From positions 1 through 12,204 of the forward strand of contig SKPS01000047.1 of the NCBI GenBank assembly GCA_007119395.1: 12,204 nt of DNA. The letters are read 5' to 3'. Below the pieces are notes generated by a model. That model was not told where the DNA came from. It ran no database searches and was given only the letters and a program-made list of their open reading frames with translations. Below, piece by piece: positions 5,302-12,204 of the stretch (position 1 is its first letter; the number at the start of each line of letters is the position of its first letter). This stretch comes from Lentimicrobiaceae bacterium. GTDB taxonomy: Bacteria > Bacteroidota > Bacteroidia > Bacteroidales > SKPS01. The translations under genes and the position numbers were made by a program.

Positions 5302-7737
5302 TTAAAACCTGAAGTTCCATGTAACAGAGGGCACAGCGCCGAACATACTCAGAGAGTATGCCTGCATCGTGTGTCCGTCTTTCTCGTCAGGCGCAAAGAA
5401 AATGGTGAACGGATTTTTTCTGTTGTATACATTATACACTGAAATGTTTAGTTCGCTTTTCACCCTTGATTCTCTGGCTCTGCGATTCAGCTGAATGGTT
5501 GCCGACAGGTCCATGCGGTGATAATCGGGCAATCGGTAGCCATTCCTTTCTGAATACGACGGCATGATCATGCCCGCGTGCTCCCACCTTCCTGTGGGTA
5601 GCGTAATGGGTGCCCCTGTGTTGTACACCACTGTCGCTCCGAAAGAGAGGCGCTTTGACGCTTCAGCGTTCACTACCAGGGTCAGATTGTGTGGCTTGTC
5701 GTAATGGGCGCGGTACCACCTGCCCTCATTCACTTCGTCGATCTGTCTTTCAACCTTTGATAAAGTATATCCAATCCACCCGGTAACACGCCCCACCTCT
5801 TTCCGAAGAAGTAGCTCCGCACCCCATGCCCTGGCAATACCCGTGCGTATCTCCCCTTCAATCATTTCGTTAAAGAAGATGTCAGCATTGTGTTTGAAGT
5901 CAATCTGGTTATCCATATGCTTGGCATACAGCTCAATCGACCCTTCAACACGCTGCTGAAACAGGTTTCTGAAATACCCAACACTTACCTGATCAGACAC
6001 TTGGGTTCTGACGTTCGGTGATGCCGGAAACCAGATGTCAAAGGGCATGCCCGAGGTGGAGTTAGAAGCAGGCTGTACGTACTGACGTGTTCTGGAATAG
6101 CTACCCTTTAGCGAGGAGTGCTCATTCAGGATATAAGCGGCGCTGATGCGTGGCTCCAGGCCAAAATCGCTATGATACACTTCACCTTTTTTATGGTACG
6201 TTGTGTCAATCACAGTGTAGTTGTCGTTATAATGATATACCGTGGCTTCGCCTACGTTCATAATGCCTGACAATCTGAGCCCTGTTTGCAAGGTGAAGGC
6301 TGGGCTCACTTTCAGTTCAGCGGAAATGTACCCTGCCGGTTCCCATGATTTAGACTCTTCCATGTTAAGCAGCATCTCCCTGTCGAGAGACCGTATCTTC
6401 CCGGGATGAAACCGGTGGTGGATGGCTTGCAGCCCCACCCTCACTGTATGGTCACCGGTGTAATAGGAGAGGTCACCGCGAAGGCCGTGATCCAGCATAT
6501 CAGAATCCCAGATAAAGCCCGAAGCACCCATCATGTTCTTCATGCCAAAACGGTAACGTGATGTGAAGCCGGACACCTCCAGGTGCAATGCCTGACTCGC
6601 CATATGGTGCCAGTTAACCGATGTGATGCGGTTGGACCAGTGCATCTCCATCATGTTTCTGAATGCGAACATGTCCATTCCATTATATCCTGAAATGGTG
6701 AGTTTGTTTTTTGGGTTGATATGAAATGCCATTTTACCGTTGAGGTCATAAAACCATAAGGTGTTATTGTTCAGAAGGGAGTCGTTTGATAACCTGAGGA
6801 AGAGGTCGGCGTAGGTTCTTCTGCCGGAGATGATATAGGAGCTTTTCCCTTTGCTGATGGGGCCTTCCAGGGTGAGTCTGCTGGAGATGGTTCCAATGCC
6901 ACCGTACCCTTGGTGTTGTTGGTTGTTGCCCTCTTTCATCTGCACATCAACCAGTGAAGCGAGACGTCCGCCAAACCGGGCCGGTATATCACCTTTGTAT
7001 AAACTGATGTTGTTGATTGCATCACTGTTGAACACAGAGAAGAACCCCATCAGGTGCGATGCATTGTATACCGTAGCGCCATCCAGAAGCATCAGGTTTT
7101 GGTCTGTTGAACCACCTCTTACGCTGAAACCGGAGAAGCCCTCAGCGCCGGTTTGCACCCCGGGCATCAGCTGAATCGATTTTAATAAATCGGTTTCCCC
7201 CATCAATGCTGGGATCTTTTTGATGGTCTCACTGTTGAAGCGTATTACGCTCATAGAAGCCTCCTCAATATGCTCCCGGCTGCTTCTCGCAGTCACCACC
7301 ACAGAACCTAAGGTGAGTGCATCCTGGATCATCGGGAAATCAACCTTCGTATGGTTGACCAGTTGAACCTGCACTGTTTGCGTTTCATACCCTACGTGTG
7401 ACACACGCAAGGTGTATTCGCCCCGCGGCGCCTTGAGGGAGAAACTACCATCATGGTTGGTGTGTGCACCCAGTCCGATCTCCTCCAGATACACCGTTGA
7501 CCAGGGGAGTGGGTCGCCGGTAGCACCATCTTTTACCACACCGGATATACTGTAAGAATCGCTGCCTGGCCCAGGCTCTTCTGCCAATGAAACCACAGGG
7601 ATTGTCAGCGCAATGATTGTGACCAAAACCGCTACCCAATGCCACCTTTTGATGTTTTGTACAGCGCTTGCCATAGATCGTAAAAAGTTCGCTGCCGAAG
7701 GTGAGCCTAAGAATAATAAAATGTCTGTAATATTCAT
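5302..7737 (-). CDS. TonB-dependent outer-membrane receptor with CarboxypepD_reg-like N-terminal domain
   Basis: The 811-residue product has a hydrophobic export segment (about 33-50) with a likely cut after Ala52 (VVSLA). A carboxypeptidase-regulatory-like domain (63-138) contains ISGVVKDGATGDPLPWSTV and YTLRVSHVGYETQTVQV. The TonB plug (about 160-270) contains LLKSIQLMPGVQ, GFSVRGG, LMLLDGATVYN and ARFGGRLASLVDV. The rest is a beta-barrel ending in aromatic VTWNFRF, as expected for a BAM-inserted barrel. It is shorter than SusC proteins (about 1000 residues) and belongs to the receptors paired with DUF4249 lipoproteins. It should import a ligand using TonB energy; the ligand is unknown. The start is uncertain: Met1 suits the promoter at 7773-7780 and an A-rich leader, while Met22 (7674) would give a more ordinary signal peptide. 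Confidence 0.9.
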   Translation of the reverse strand: MNITDILLFLGSPSAANFLRSMASAVQNIKRWHWVAVLVTIIALTIPVVSLAEEPGPGSDSYSISGVVKDGATGDPLPWSTVYLEEIGLGAHTNHDGSFSLKAPRGEYTLRVSHVGYETQTVQVQLVNHTKVDFPMIQDALTLGSVVVTARSSREHIEEASMSVIRFNSETIKKIPALMGETDLLKSIQLMPGVQTGAEGFSGFSVRGGSTDQNLMLLDGATVYNASHLMGFFSVFNSDAINNISLYKGDIPARFGGRLASLVDVQMKEGNNQQHQGYGGIGTISSRLTLEGPISKGKSSYIISGRRTYADLFLRLSNDSLLNNNTLWFYDLNGKMAFHINPKNKLTISGYNGMDMFAFRNMMEMHWSNRITSVNWHHMASQALHLEVSGFTSRYRFGMKNMMGASGFIWDSDMLDHGLRGDLSYYTGDHTVRVGLQAIHHRFHPGKIRSLDREMLLNMEESKSWEPAGYISAELKVSPAFTLQTGLRLSGIMNVGEATVYHYNDNYTVIDTTYHKKGEVYHSDFGLEPRISAAYILNEHSSLKGSYSRTRQYVQPASNSTSGMPFDIWFPASPNVRTQVSDQVSVGYFRNLFQQRVEGSIELYAKHMDNQIDFKHNADIFFNEMIEGEIRTGIARAWGAELLLRKEVGRVTGWIGYTLSKVERQIDEVNEGRWYRAHYDKPHNLTLVVNAEASKRLSFGATVVYNTGAPITLPTGRWEHAGMIMPSYSERNGYRLPDYHRMDLSATIQLNRRARESRVKSELNISVYNVYNRKNPFTIFFAPDEKDGHTMQAYSLSMFGAVPSVTWNFRF

Positions 7738-7772
7738 TTGCTGCGTATTTTTATGTTTTTTGAAATCCGCGG

Positions 7773-7780
7773 CAAAAGTA
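7773..7780 (-). promoter_or_regulatory. Promoter -7 box for the TonB receptor operon
   Basis: TACTTTTG (7780-7773 on the minus strand) matches TAnnTTTG exactly and is followed by C. No good -33 TTTG lies at the right distance, so it may need an activator. The start near 7766 would leave about 29 nt before the 7737 ATG. Confidence 0.45.
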
Positions 7781-7813
7781 GTGATGGGGTTACAGGCGCT
7801 GGTAATGGAAATC

Positions 7814-7838
7814 CATGAGCGACGATAAAATGCTCATG
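7814..7838. repeat. Inverted repeat upstream of the TonB receptor promoter
   Basis: CATGAGC (7814-7820) and GCTCATG (7832-7838) are perfect 7-bp arms separated by 11 bp. The right arm overlaps the 8-bp palindrome CTCATGAG (7833-7840). The element is centred about 60 bp upstream of the predicted start, a place typical of activator sites. It could also be a weak hairpin after the patatin gene, but no T tract follows. Confidence 0.4.
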
Positions 7839-7877
7839 AGTGGCGAAAAGTGGAGGGTTGAAGGTGTTGGGGGTTGG

Positions 7878-10202
7878 TTAGAACCAAGCCTTTCTGTTGA
7901 AGAGGATGTATCCGAAGTGGATGCTTGCGTGTAGTGGAACTGCTGCTCTGTGGTAGTAATGCAGATTGAAGCTTAGCGGCCCGATAGGGGTTCTGACAAT
8001 ATACATCAATGCGGCGATACCATATACGTTGTCGTAGTTTTCAACCACTTTTGCTTCTTGTGATGCTGTCTGCCTCAGCTCCTGGTAGGGGTTAAACAGG
8101 TGGAGCCCGGCACGCAGTTCGCTGTTTCGTGTCATTTGCCTGATGATCCTGCCTCCCAGAGCGAAGTATCTGAAAGCTCTGATTTGTGGCAGAAAGAGTG
8201 TGGTGGCCTCAGGGATGGGCGCCCATATGGGAGCGTACAGCACACTGGCAGTGTAGTTATTGAATGGTTTTTGGTTGCTGAACGAAGCTTCGGCTGCAAA
8301 GCCGGCAGTCCACTGTTTTTTCAAGGGGTAGTAAGATTCATAGGCGGCACGCACGGTAAACCATTGCTGGGTCTGCTCACTGTTGTCGCGTAACATGGAG
8401 GTTGAGCCGGGCCGGTGATACTCACGCCCTCCGATATGCCTGACCTGCAGCTGAAAACGCTCCCCTTTGTTGGCATAATAGGGGCGGTTCAGGTTGTTGA
8501 AATCCAGGTTAAGCCCCGGTGATCGGAACAGAAAGGCAGTGCGGTCCAACGTATCCTTGCTGCGGTAATCACTCGAATGATAATACTCCATAATCATACT
8601 GCCTGCAGTGTAGTCCAACTCCACCTTCCCCTTTTTGCCAATGCCCCTGCCCAACAGCGCCCTGAAATGACGATCCCGCTCCAATAGATAAGAAGGGGTG
8701 TTGTCCTCTATAAAGGCTGTGGAAGAGCGGAAGTAGTTCCAATGATTGATGGTGAAAGAGACCGCCATGTATAGGTTCTGCTGCATCGGAAAATCAATCC
8801 GGTCTTGCAGCTTCAGCGAGTTATAAAACCGACCGAAATAGGTGTTTAAAGAAGCTTTATGAATTTGGCGGCGCAGAAACTGATACTCCAGCTCCATAAA
8901 GCCTTCATTGATGGGGCTGGACGAGATGGTTCCGCCAAAGTTGGCAGTGAAGCTGGCCTTTCTGACCACATCAAGGTGGAGGTCATACAACCCTGAGAGC
9001 GGATTGAGCCGGATAATGGGGGAGGCCCTTGCAAAAAGGTCAAGGGCCGAAAGCTTCAGGTAAGCTTCCATCACCTGTTCTATGGGCAAGGGACCCTCTT
9101 GTCCTCGCTGCATGAAGAGACTCCCCTTTAAGAAATTGTTCACAAACTTAAACTGCCTGTGATCCAGCCCGGTGATTGAGATCTGATCTATATATAATGG
9201 AGGGGCCTTTTGTAAAAACGCTTCACGTTGCCGATGCACCTCAGTCGCTGAAACGGAATCAGCAACAAGCCGTCTGATCTCGTTGATCTGTCGAATAGTG
9301 GCCTGATAACCACTGTCGATAATGGGGCCGGGGTTGTCGAAACGAAGCACCTGGAAAGGACTCAGGTCCGGCTCAATCAAAATGTTGTCGTCGCCGATGA
9401 GATCGTAGGCAGCACTCTCCATCATGATGGTCTGCAGGTGTGAGATGATGTTGTCATCGGTAGGTGGATCAAAATTATCCGCTGCCTTTGATCCGATGAT
9501 GACATCAGGGGAGAAATCCTGAGACATCACATCGGCAGGGAAGTTATTATACATCCCACCATCATAGAGCAATTTTCCATCAATACGTATCGGCCGGAAC
9601 ACAAAAGGGAAGGTCATGGAGGCCCTGATGGCTTTCCCCAGGTCACCCCGTTGGAGCACCAGCGGCGTGTTGTGGGTGATGTCAGCCGCCACACAACGAA
9701 AAGGCACCATCAGGCTGTCGAAATCAAACCCTGAAGCGACATTGGCTCTTGCAAAGTACTGTTGCATAACGAAATCAAGAAATACAGGTGAGCGCAGACT
9801 GGTGGGCAGTATCATCCTCCACACAGAGTCACGGTCAAACCTGAAAGACCCCATAACAGGTGTTGGATCACCCAATAAGTGGTACGAGTAGTACTCATCA
9901 GGGATGATGCCCGATGCCCACTCTGCAAATTTGCCGCTCATGGCCAGCTCTTCGATTTCAGCAGGGCTGTAACCGCTCGCGTAAAGCCCCCCTACAATGG
10001 CTCCGATTGAGGTACCGGTGATGTAGTGTATGGGTATCTGATGCTCCTCCAACGCTTTCAAAACACCAATGTGACTAAACCCTTTCGCCCCTCCGCCACC
10101 CAAGACCAACCCAACCGTTTGGGCTTTCACACTGGTATATGATAACGTCAACAGAAAACACACCACCAGAACAGAAAAATATTTTCCGGTAAAAAGCCTC
10201 AT
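7878..10202 (-). CDS. Patatin-like phospholipase with POTRA and BamA-like barrel (PlpD-type, type Vd autotransporter)
   Basis: The 774-residue product has a signal peptide with a likely cut after SVKA (residue 27). The patatin domain (about 29-320) has an oxyanion glycine loop GGGGAKG (35-41), a nucleophile elbow GTSIG with Ser65, and the catalytic Asp214 in YDGGMYNN, giving an intact Ser-Asp dyad. A single POTRA-like segment (about 335-415) begins PPLYIDQISITG and leads to a 16-strand-like surface-antigen barrel (about 415-774) ending HFGYILFNRKAWF. This order is that of PlpD-type proteins, in which the barrel carries the lipase across or anchors it at the outer membrane. Acyl hydrolysis of phospholipid or other lipid is expected; the specific substrate is unknown. 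It follows the lyase gene by 19 bp and is probably co-transcribed with it. Confidence 0.92.
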   Translation of the reverse strand: MRLFTGKYFSVLVVCFLLTLSYTSVKAQTVGLVLGGGGAKGFSHIGVLKALEEHQIPIHYITGTSIGAIVGGLYASGYSPAEIEELAMSGKFAEWASGIIPDEYYSYHLLGDPTPVMGSFRFDRDSVWRMILPTSLRSPVFLDFVMQQYFARANVASGFDFDSLMVPFRCVAADITHNTPLVLQRGDLGKAIRASMTFPFVFRPIRIDGKLLYDGGMYNNFPADVMSQDFSPDVIIGSKAADNFDPPTDDNIISHLQTIMMESAAYDLIGDDNILIEPDLSPFQVLRFDNPGPIIDSGYQATIRQINEIRRLVADSVSATEVHRQREAFLQKAPPLYIDQISITGLDHRQFKFVNNFLKGSLFMQRGQEGPLPIEQVMEAYLKLSALDLFARASPIIRLNPLSGLYDLHLDVVRKASFTANFGGTISSSPINEGFMELEYQFLRRQIHKASLNTYFGRFYNSLKLQDRIDFPMQQNLYMAVSFTINHWNYFRSSTAFIEDNTPSYLLERDRHFRALLGRGIGKKGKVELDYTAGSMIMEYYHSSDYRSKDTLDRTAFLFRSPGLNLDFNNLNRPYYANKGERFQLQVRHIGGREYHRPGSTSMLRDNSEQTQQWFTVRAAYESYYPLKKQWTAGFAAEASFSNQKPFNNYTASVLYAPIWAPIPEATTLFLPQIRAFRYFALGGRIIRQMTRNSELRAGLHLFNPYQELRQTASQEAKVVENYDNVYGIAALMYIVRTPIGPLSFNLHYYHRAAVPLHASIHFGYILFNRKAWF

Positions 10203-10221
10203 ACACTCAGATCAATTGCCA

Positions 10222-11406
10222 TTATGGGATGCGTTGCAGTGCCTGCTCCAAGTCTTCAATCAGATCCTCACAATCCTCGATGCCCACAGAATACCTGACG
10301 AGCCCTTCAGAGATGCCTGCCTGAGCACGCTTCTCAGCTCCCAGTTTAGAATGTGTCATAGAGGCAGGATGCTGTATCAACGTCTCAATGCCACCCAATG
10401 AAACAGCCAGTATCGCAAGCTTTACATTGTTCATCAAAATCTTGCCAGCTTCCAACCCCCCTTTCAGCTCAAAAGAGATCATACATCCGGGCCCTTTCAT
10501 CTGCTGCTGACCTAAAGCATACTGCGGGTGCGACGGGAGCCCCGGGTACAACACCCACTCCACTTTTTCATGACCCTCCAACCACCTGGCAATCTGCAAA
10601 GCCGACTCCTGGGCCCTGTCGATCCGTATTCCCAACGTCTTTAAACCCCGCCGCGCAAGCCAGGCCTGGTGTGGATCCATGTTGAATCCCATGTTGACCA
10701 TAATATAGCGTAACTGCTCCAACAATGCCGCATCACGTACCACCAGCATACCCGCCACCACATCTGCATGACCGTTGATGAATTTCGTCATACTGTGCAA
10801 TACAATGTCAGCACCCAACGAGAGAGGTTGCTGCAAATATGGGCTACAAAACGTGTTGTCAACACACACCTTGATGCCACGCTCTTTGGCAAGCTTGCAA
10901 ACCGCTTCAATATCGGTGATGCCCATGGTGGGATTGGCCGGAGTCTCAAGAAATATCAACTTCGTTTCAGGACGAATGGCAGCAGCAACCTTCGATACAT
11001 CAGTGGCGTCAACATAGGTGCTCTCAATACCAAAGCGACTGAATACCGACTCCATCACGCCCCTGCTGGGACCATACACAGCATTGTGGCTTACCATATG
11101 ATCACCTTTTGACAAAAGAGCAGAGTACACCGTGCACACCGCACCCATCCCCGACGAAGTGGAAATGGCACCTGCGCCCCCCTCCAGATCAGCCATCGCA
11201 CACTCTAAATCATGGATGGTAGGGTTGCCAATGCGCGTGTAGATGTATCCGTCATCATCACCCGCAAAACATGCTGCCCCGTGATCCGCATCCCTGAAAC
11301 GAAAGGTAGATGTCTGGTATATAGGTGTTACCGCACTACCCATAGGGTCTTTAAAACCTCCTGAATGAATAAGCCTAGAATTGATTCCTGTTTTTTTTTC
11401 TTCCAT
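10222..11406 (-). CDS. PLP-dependent trans-sulfuration lyase (methionine gamma-lyase-like, Cys/Met metabolism family)
   Basis: The 394-residue product is a full-length Cys/Met metabolism PLP enzyme. By alignment from memory with Pseudomonas putida methionine gamma-lyase, the PLP-binding residues are present: Tyr56 and Arg58 (YTRIGNPT), Tyr111, Asp183 (VDNTF), the Schiff-base Lys208 (HSMTKFINGHADV) and the carboxylate-binding Arg371 (LVRYSVG). The C-terminal ETLIQHPASMTHS and AGISEGLVR are strongly gamma-lyase-like. The cysteine that marks methionine gamma-lyases (Cys116 there) is Pro113 here, in VYGPSRGVME. The Lys240-Asp241 pair is also missing, with Met236-Val237 instead. Exact chemistry is therefore open: methionine or cystathionine gamma-lyase, or gamma-synthase. 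It should be a cytosolic tetramer. A run of nine A lies in codons 3-6. Confidence 0.9.
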   Translation of the reverse strand: MEEKKTGINSRLIHSGGFKDPMGSAVTPIYQTSTFRFRDADHGAACFAGDDDGYIYTRIGNPTIHDLECAMADLEGGAGAISTSSGMGAVCTVYSALLSKGDHMVSHNAVYGPSRGVMESVFSRFGIESTYVDATDVSKVAAAIRPETKLIFLETPANPTMGITDIEAVCKLAKERGIKVCVDNTFCSPYLQQPLSLGADIVLHSMTKFINGHADVVAGMLVVRDAALLEQLRYIMVNMGFNMDPHQAWLARRGLKTLGIRIDRAQESALQIARWLEGHEKVEWVLYPGLPSHPQYALGQQQMKGPGCMISFELKGGLEAGKILMNNVKLAILAVSLGGIETLIQHPASMTHSKLGAEKRAQAGISEGLVRYSVGIEDCEDLIEDLEQALQRIP

Positions 11407-11433
11407 CTTTAAAATCCCTTCATCTTTTCATAT

Positions 11434-11441
11434 TATATTTG
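11434..11441 (+). promoter_or_regulatory. Promoter -7 box for the FKBP gene
   Basis: TATATTTG fits TAnnTTTG exactly and is followed by CAAAG. A weak -33 candidate TTTA lies at 11408-11411, 22 nt upstream. The start near 11448 would give a leader of about 52 nt. It abuts the opposing lyase promoter head to head. Confidence 0.5.
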
Positions 11442-11449
11442 CAAAGATA
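11442..11449 (-). promoter_or_regulatory. Promoter -7 box for the lyase-patatin operon
   Basis: On the minus strand TATCTTTG (11449-11442) fits the -7 consensus exactly and is followed by CAAAT. A partial -33 element, TTGT, lies 21 nt upstream. Transcription near 11435 gives a 29-nt A-rich leader to the ATG at 11406. Confidence 0.55.
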
Positions 11450-11499
11450 GGAGGCTTTTTGCTTCCACATACAACCAAACTGTGAAAACATACTAAAAC

Positions 11500-11931
11500 A
11501 TGTCAAAAGCTAAACAAGGCGACCAGGTGAAGATTCACTATACCGGCTACCGGAAAGACCAAACGGTATTCGATTCAACCACTGCCAGAGAACCCCTTAC
11601 ATTAGAAGTGGGGAGTGAAGTGCTGATCCAGGGACTTGAAGACGCCATCATCGGTATGTCTCCGGGAGACAGAAAACGGATCTCTGTAGACCCTTCAGAT
11701 GCATATGGCGATTATGATGATGAACTGGTTTTTGAAGTGAACCGCGCTGAAGTGTTCGGAAATCTTGAGGTTAAAGAGGGGCAAATCATTGAATTACCCA
11801 ACGATGAAGTGGGTGTTCTGCTTCTTAAGGTGCTGAAAGTGAATGATAAAAATGTTTTGCTGGATGGTAATCACGAATTGGCAGGACAAACCCTGTTGTT
11901 TGATCTTGAACTGATTGACATCGTGGCGTAA
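11500..11931 (+). CDS. SlyD-like FKBP-type peptidyl-prolyl cis-trans isomerase
   Basis: The 143-residue product has the split FKBP fold of SlyD proteins. Active-site positions are recognisable: Tyr14 (KIHYTGY), Asp25 (TVFDST), Val41-Ile43 (VLIQGLE), Tyr69 (DAYGDYD) and Phe134 (LLFDLEL). Leu46 stands where FKBP12 has Trp, as in SlyD. The inserted chaperone (IF) domain is about residues 71-121, and the fold resumes at DGNHELAGQTL, a SlyD hallmark. The His/Cys-rich metal-binding tail of E. coli SlyD is absent, because the protein ends LIDIVA. It should be a soluble cytosolic folding helper that isomerises Xaa-Pro bonds and binds unfolded chains. Its start is preceded by an A-rich leader, and it diverges from the lyase gene. 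Confidence 0.93.
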   Translation: MSKAKQGDQVKIHYTGYRKDQTVFDSTTAREPLTLEVGSEVLIQGLEDAIIGMSPGDRKRISVDPSDAYGDYDDELVFEVNRAEVFGNLEVKEGQIIELPNDEVGVLLLKVLKVNDKNVLLDGNHELAGQTLLFDLELIDIVA

Positions 11932-11953
11932 GATACTTGGATTCATTTAATAA

Positions 11954-11961
11954 CATTTTTG
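11954..11961 (+). promoter_or_regulatory. Weak -7 box for the 12052 gene
   Basis: CATTTTTG differs from TAnnTTTG by one base and is followed by C. No -33 element is seen at proper spacing. It would give a leader of about 84 nt containing the palindrome at 12009-12020. Confidence 0.25.
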
Positions 11962-12008
11962 CAACCCCCGCCTACCACTCGTTCAGGGCCGTTATGGCTT
12001 GTGTAAAC

Positions 12009-12020
12009 ACGGGATCCCGT
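12009..12020. repeat. 12-bp perfect palindrome, possible operator
   Basis: ACGGGATCCCGT is a perfect inverted repeat without spacer, ending 31 bp before the ATG at 12052. Without a loop it is more likely a DNA-binding site for a dimeric protein than an RNA hairpin. Just upstream is GTGT-AA-ACAC (12001-12010). Confidence 0.35.
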
Positions 12021-12051
12021 TAACAGATTCTCAAATTTAAGTTGAGTACGT

Positions 12052-12204
12052 ATGGAGAAAAAACTTCCGTTGGCAGAAAAAACAATCAACAAACGTTTGA
12101 TTGTCACGGTAATCATCATCACGCTGATGATCCTGGCAAGCCGGTTTGATTTCGGGCTTGGGGTGTTAGAACGGTTTGAGTTAAGCAGCCGGGCTGAAAC
12201 CCTG
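12052..12204 (+). CDS. Unknown membrane protein, N-terminal 51 residues (cut by window edge)
   Basis: An ATG at 12052 opens a frame that runs to the right edge without a stop. The product begins MEKKLPLAEKTINKR, which is positively charged. A hydrophobic segment (about 16-29, LIVTVIIITLMILA) follows, then SRFDFGLGVLERFELSSRAETL. This is a type II-like membrane anchor or uncleaved signal. The downstream LERFEL pattern faintly recalls CHASE2-type sensors, but 51 residues are too few to name a family. It follows the FKBP gene by 120 bp on the same strand and could have its own promoter. Confidence 0.6.
   Translation, partial: MEKKLPLAEKTINKRLIVTVIIITLMILASRFDFGLGVLERFELSSRAETL

Noticed and set aside
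10768..11112. Plus-strand 114-codon frame within the lyase gene
   Set aside because: It is antisense to the strongly conserved PLP-binding core and matches nothing.

Overview
The window looks like chromosome from a member of the Bacteroidota, probably the order Bacteroidales. The signs are a TonB-dependent receptor paired with a DUF4249 lipoprotein, a patatin/surface-antigen fusion, a secreted tricorn-like protease and a DUF349 protein. Promoters read as the Bacteroidota TAnnTTTG -7 box, and start codons are preceded by A-rich leaders rather than Shine-Dalgarno sites. No tRNA, rRNA, CRISPR array, insertion sequence or phage gene is visible.

Layout. 1-1018 (minus) is the N-terminal third of a secreted tricorn/S41-type protease, cut by the left edge. 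1181-1570 (plus) is an OsmC-family protein. It converges on 1615-4080 (minus), a DUF349 protein with five DUF349 repeats, a long acidic tandem-repeat region and an RGG-like patch. 4081-4403 holds no gene but is rich in signals: a good promoter, three stem-loops and an intrinsic terminator ending 23 nt before the DUF349 start. 4404-7737 (minus) is a two-gene unit, a TonB-dependent receptor followed by a DUF4249 lipoprotein. 7878-11406 (minus) is a second pair, a PLP-dependent trans-sulfuration lyase followed 19 bp later by an outer-membrane patatin-like phospholipase. From 11434 the plus strand takes over with a SlyD-like FKBP prolyl isomerase (11500-11931) and the first 51 codons of an unknown membrane protein (12052 onward).

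How the genes work together. Most are envelope or housekeeping functions. The receptor and lipoprotein probably form an outer-membrane uptake complex of unknown substrate. The patatin protein is probably a self-translocating lipase of the type Vd secretion kind. The lyase handles sulfur amino acids. No single pathway links the whole window.

The most interesting signals are regulatory: a possible transcription attenuator or small RNA ahead of the DUF349 gene, and two face-to-face promoters sharing a 16-bp near-palindrome between the lyase and FKBP genes. The lyase also lacks the residues expected of a classical methionine gamma-lyase, and the DUF349 acidic repeat varies in exact 6-bp steps. 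I see no gene cluster that is clearly a new multi-gene system.
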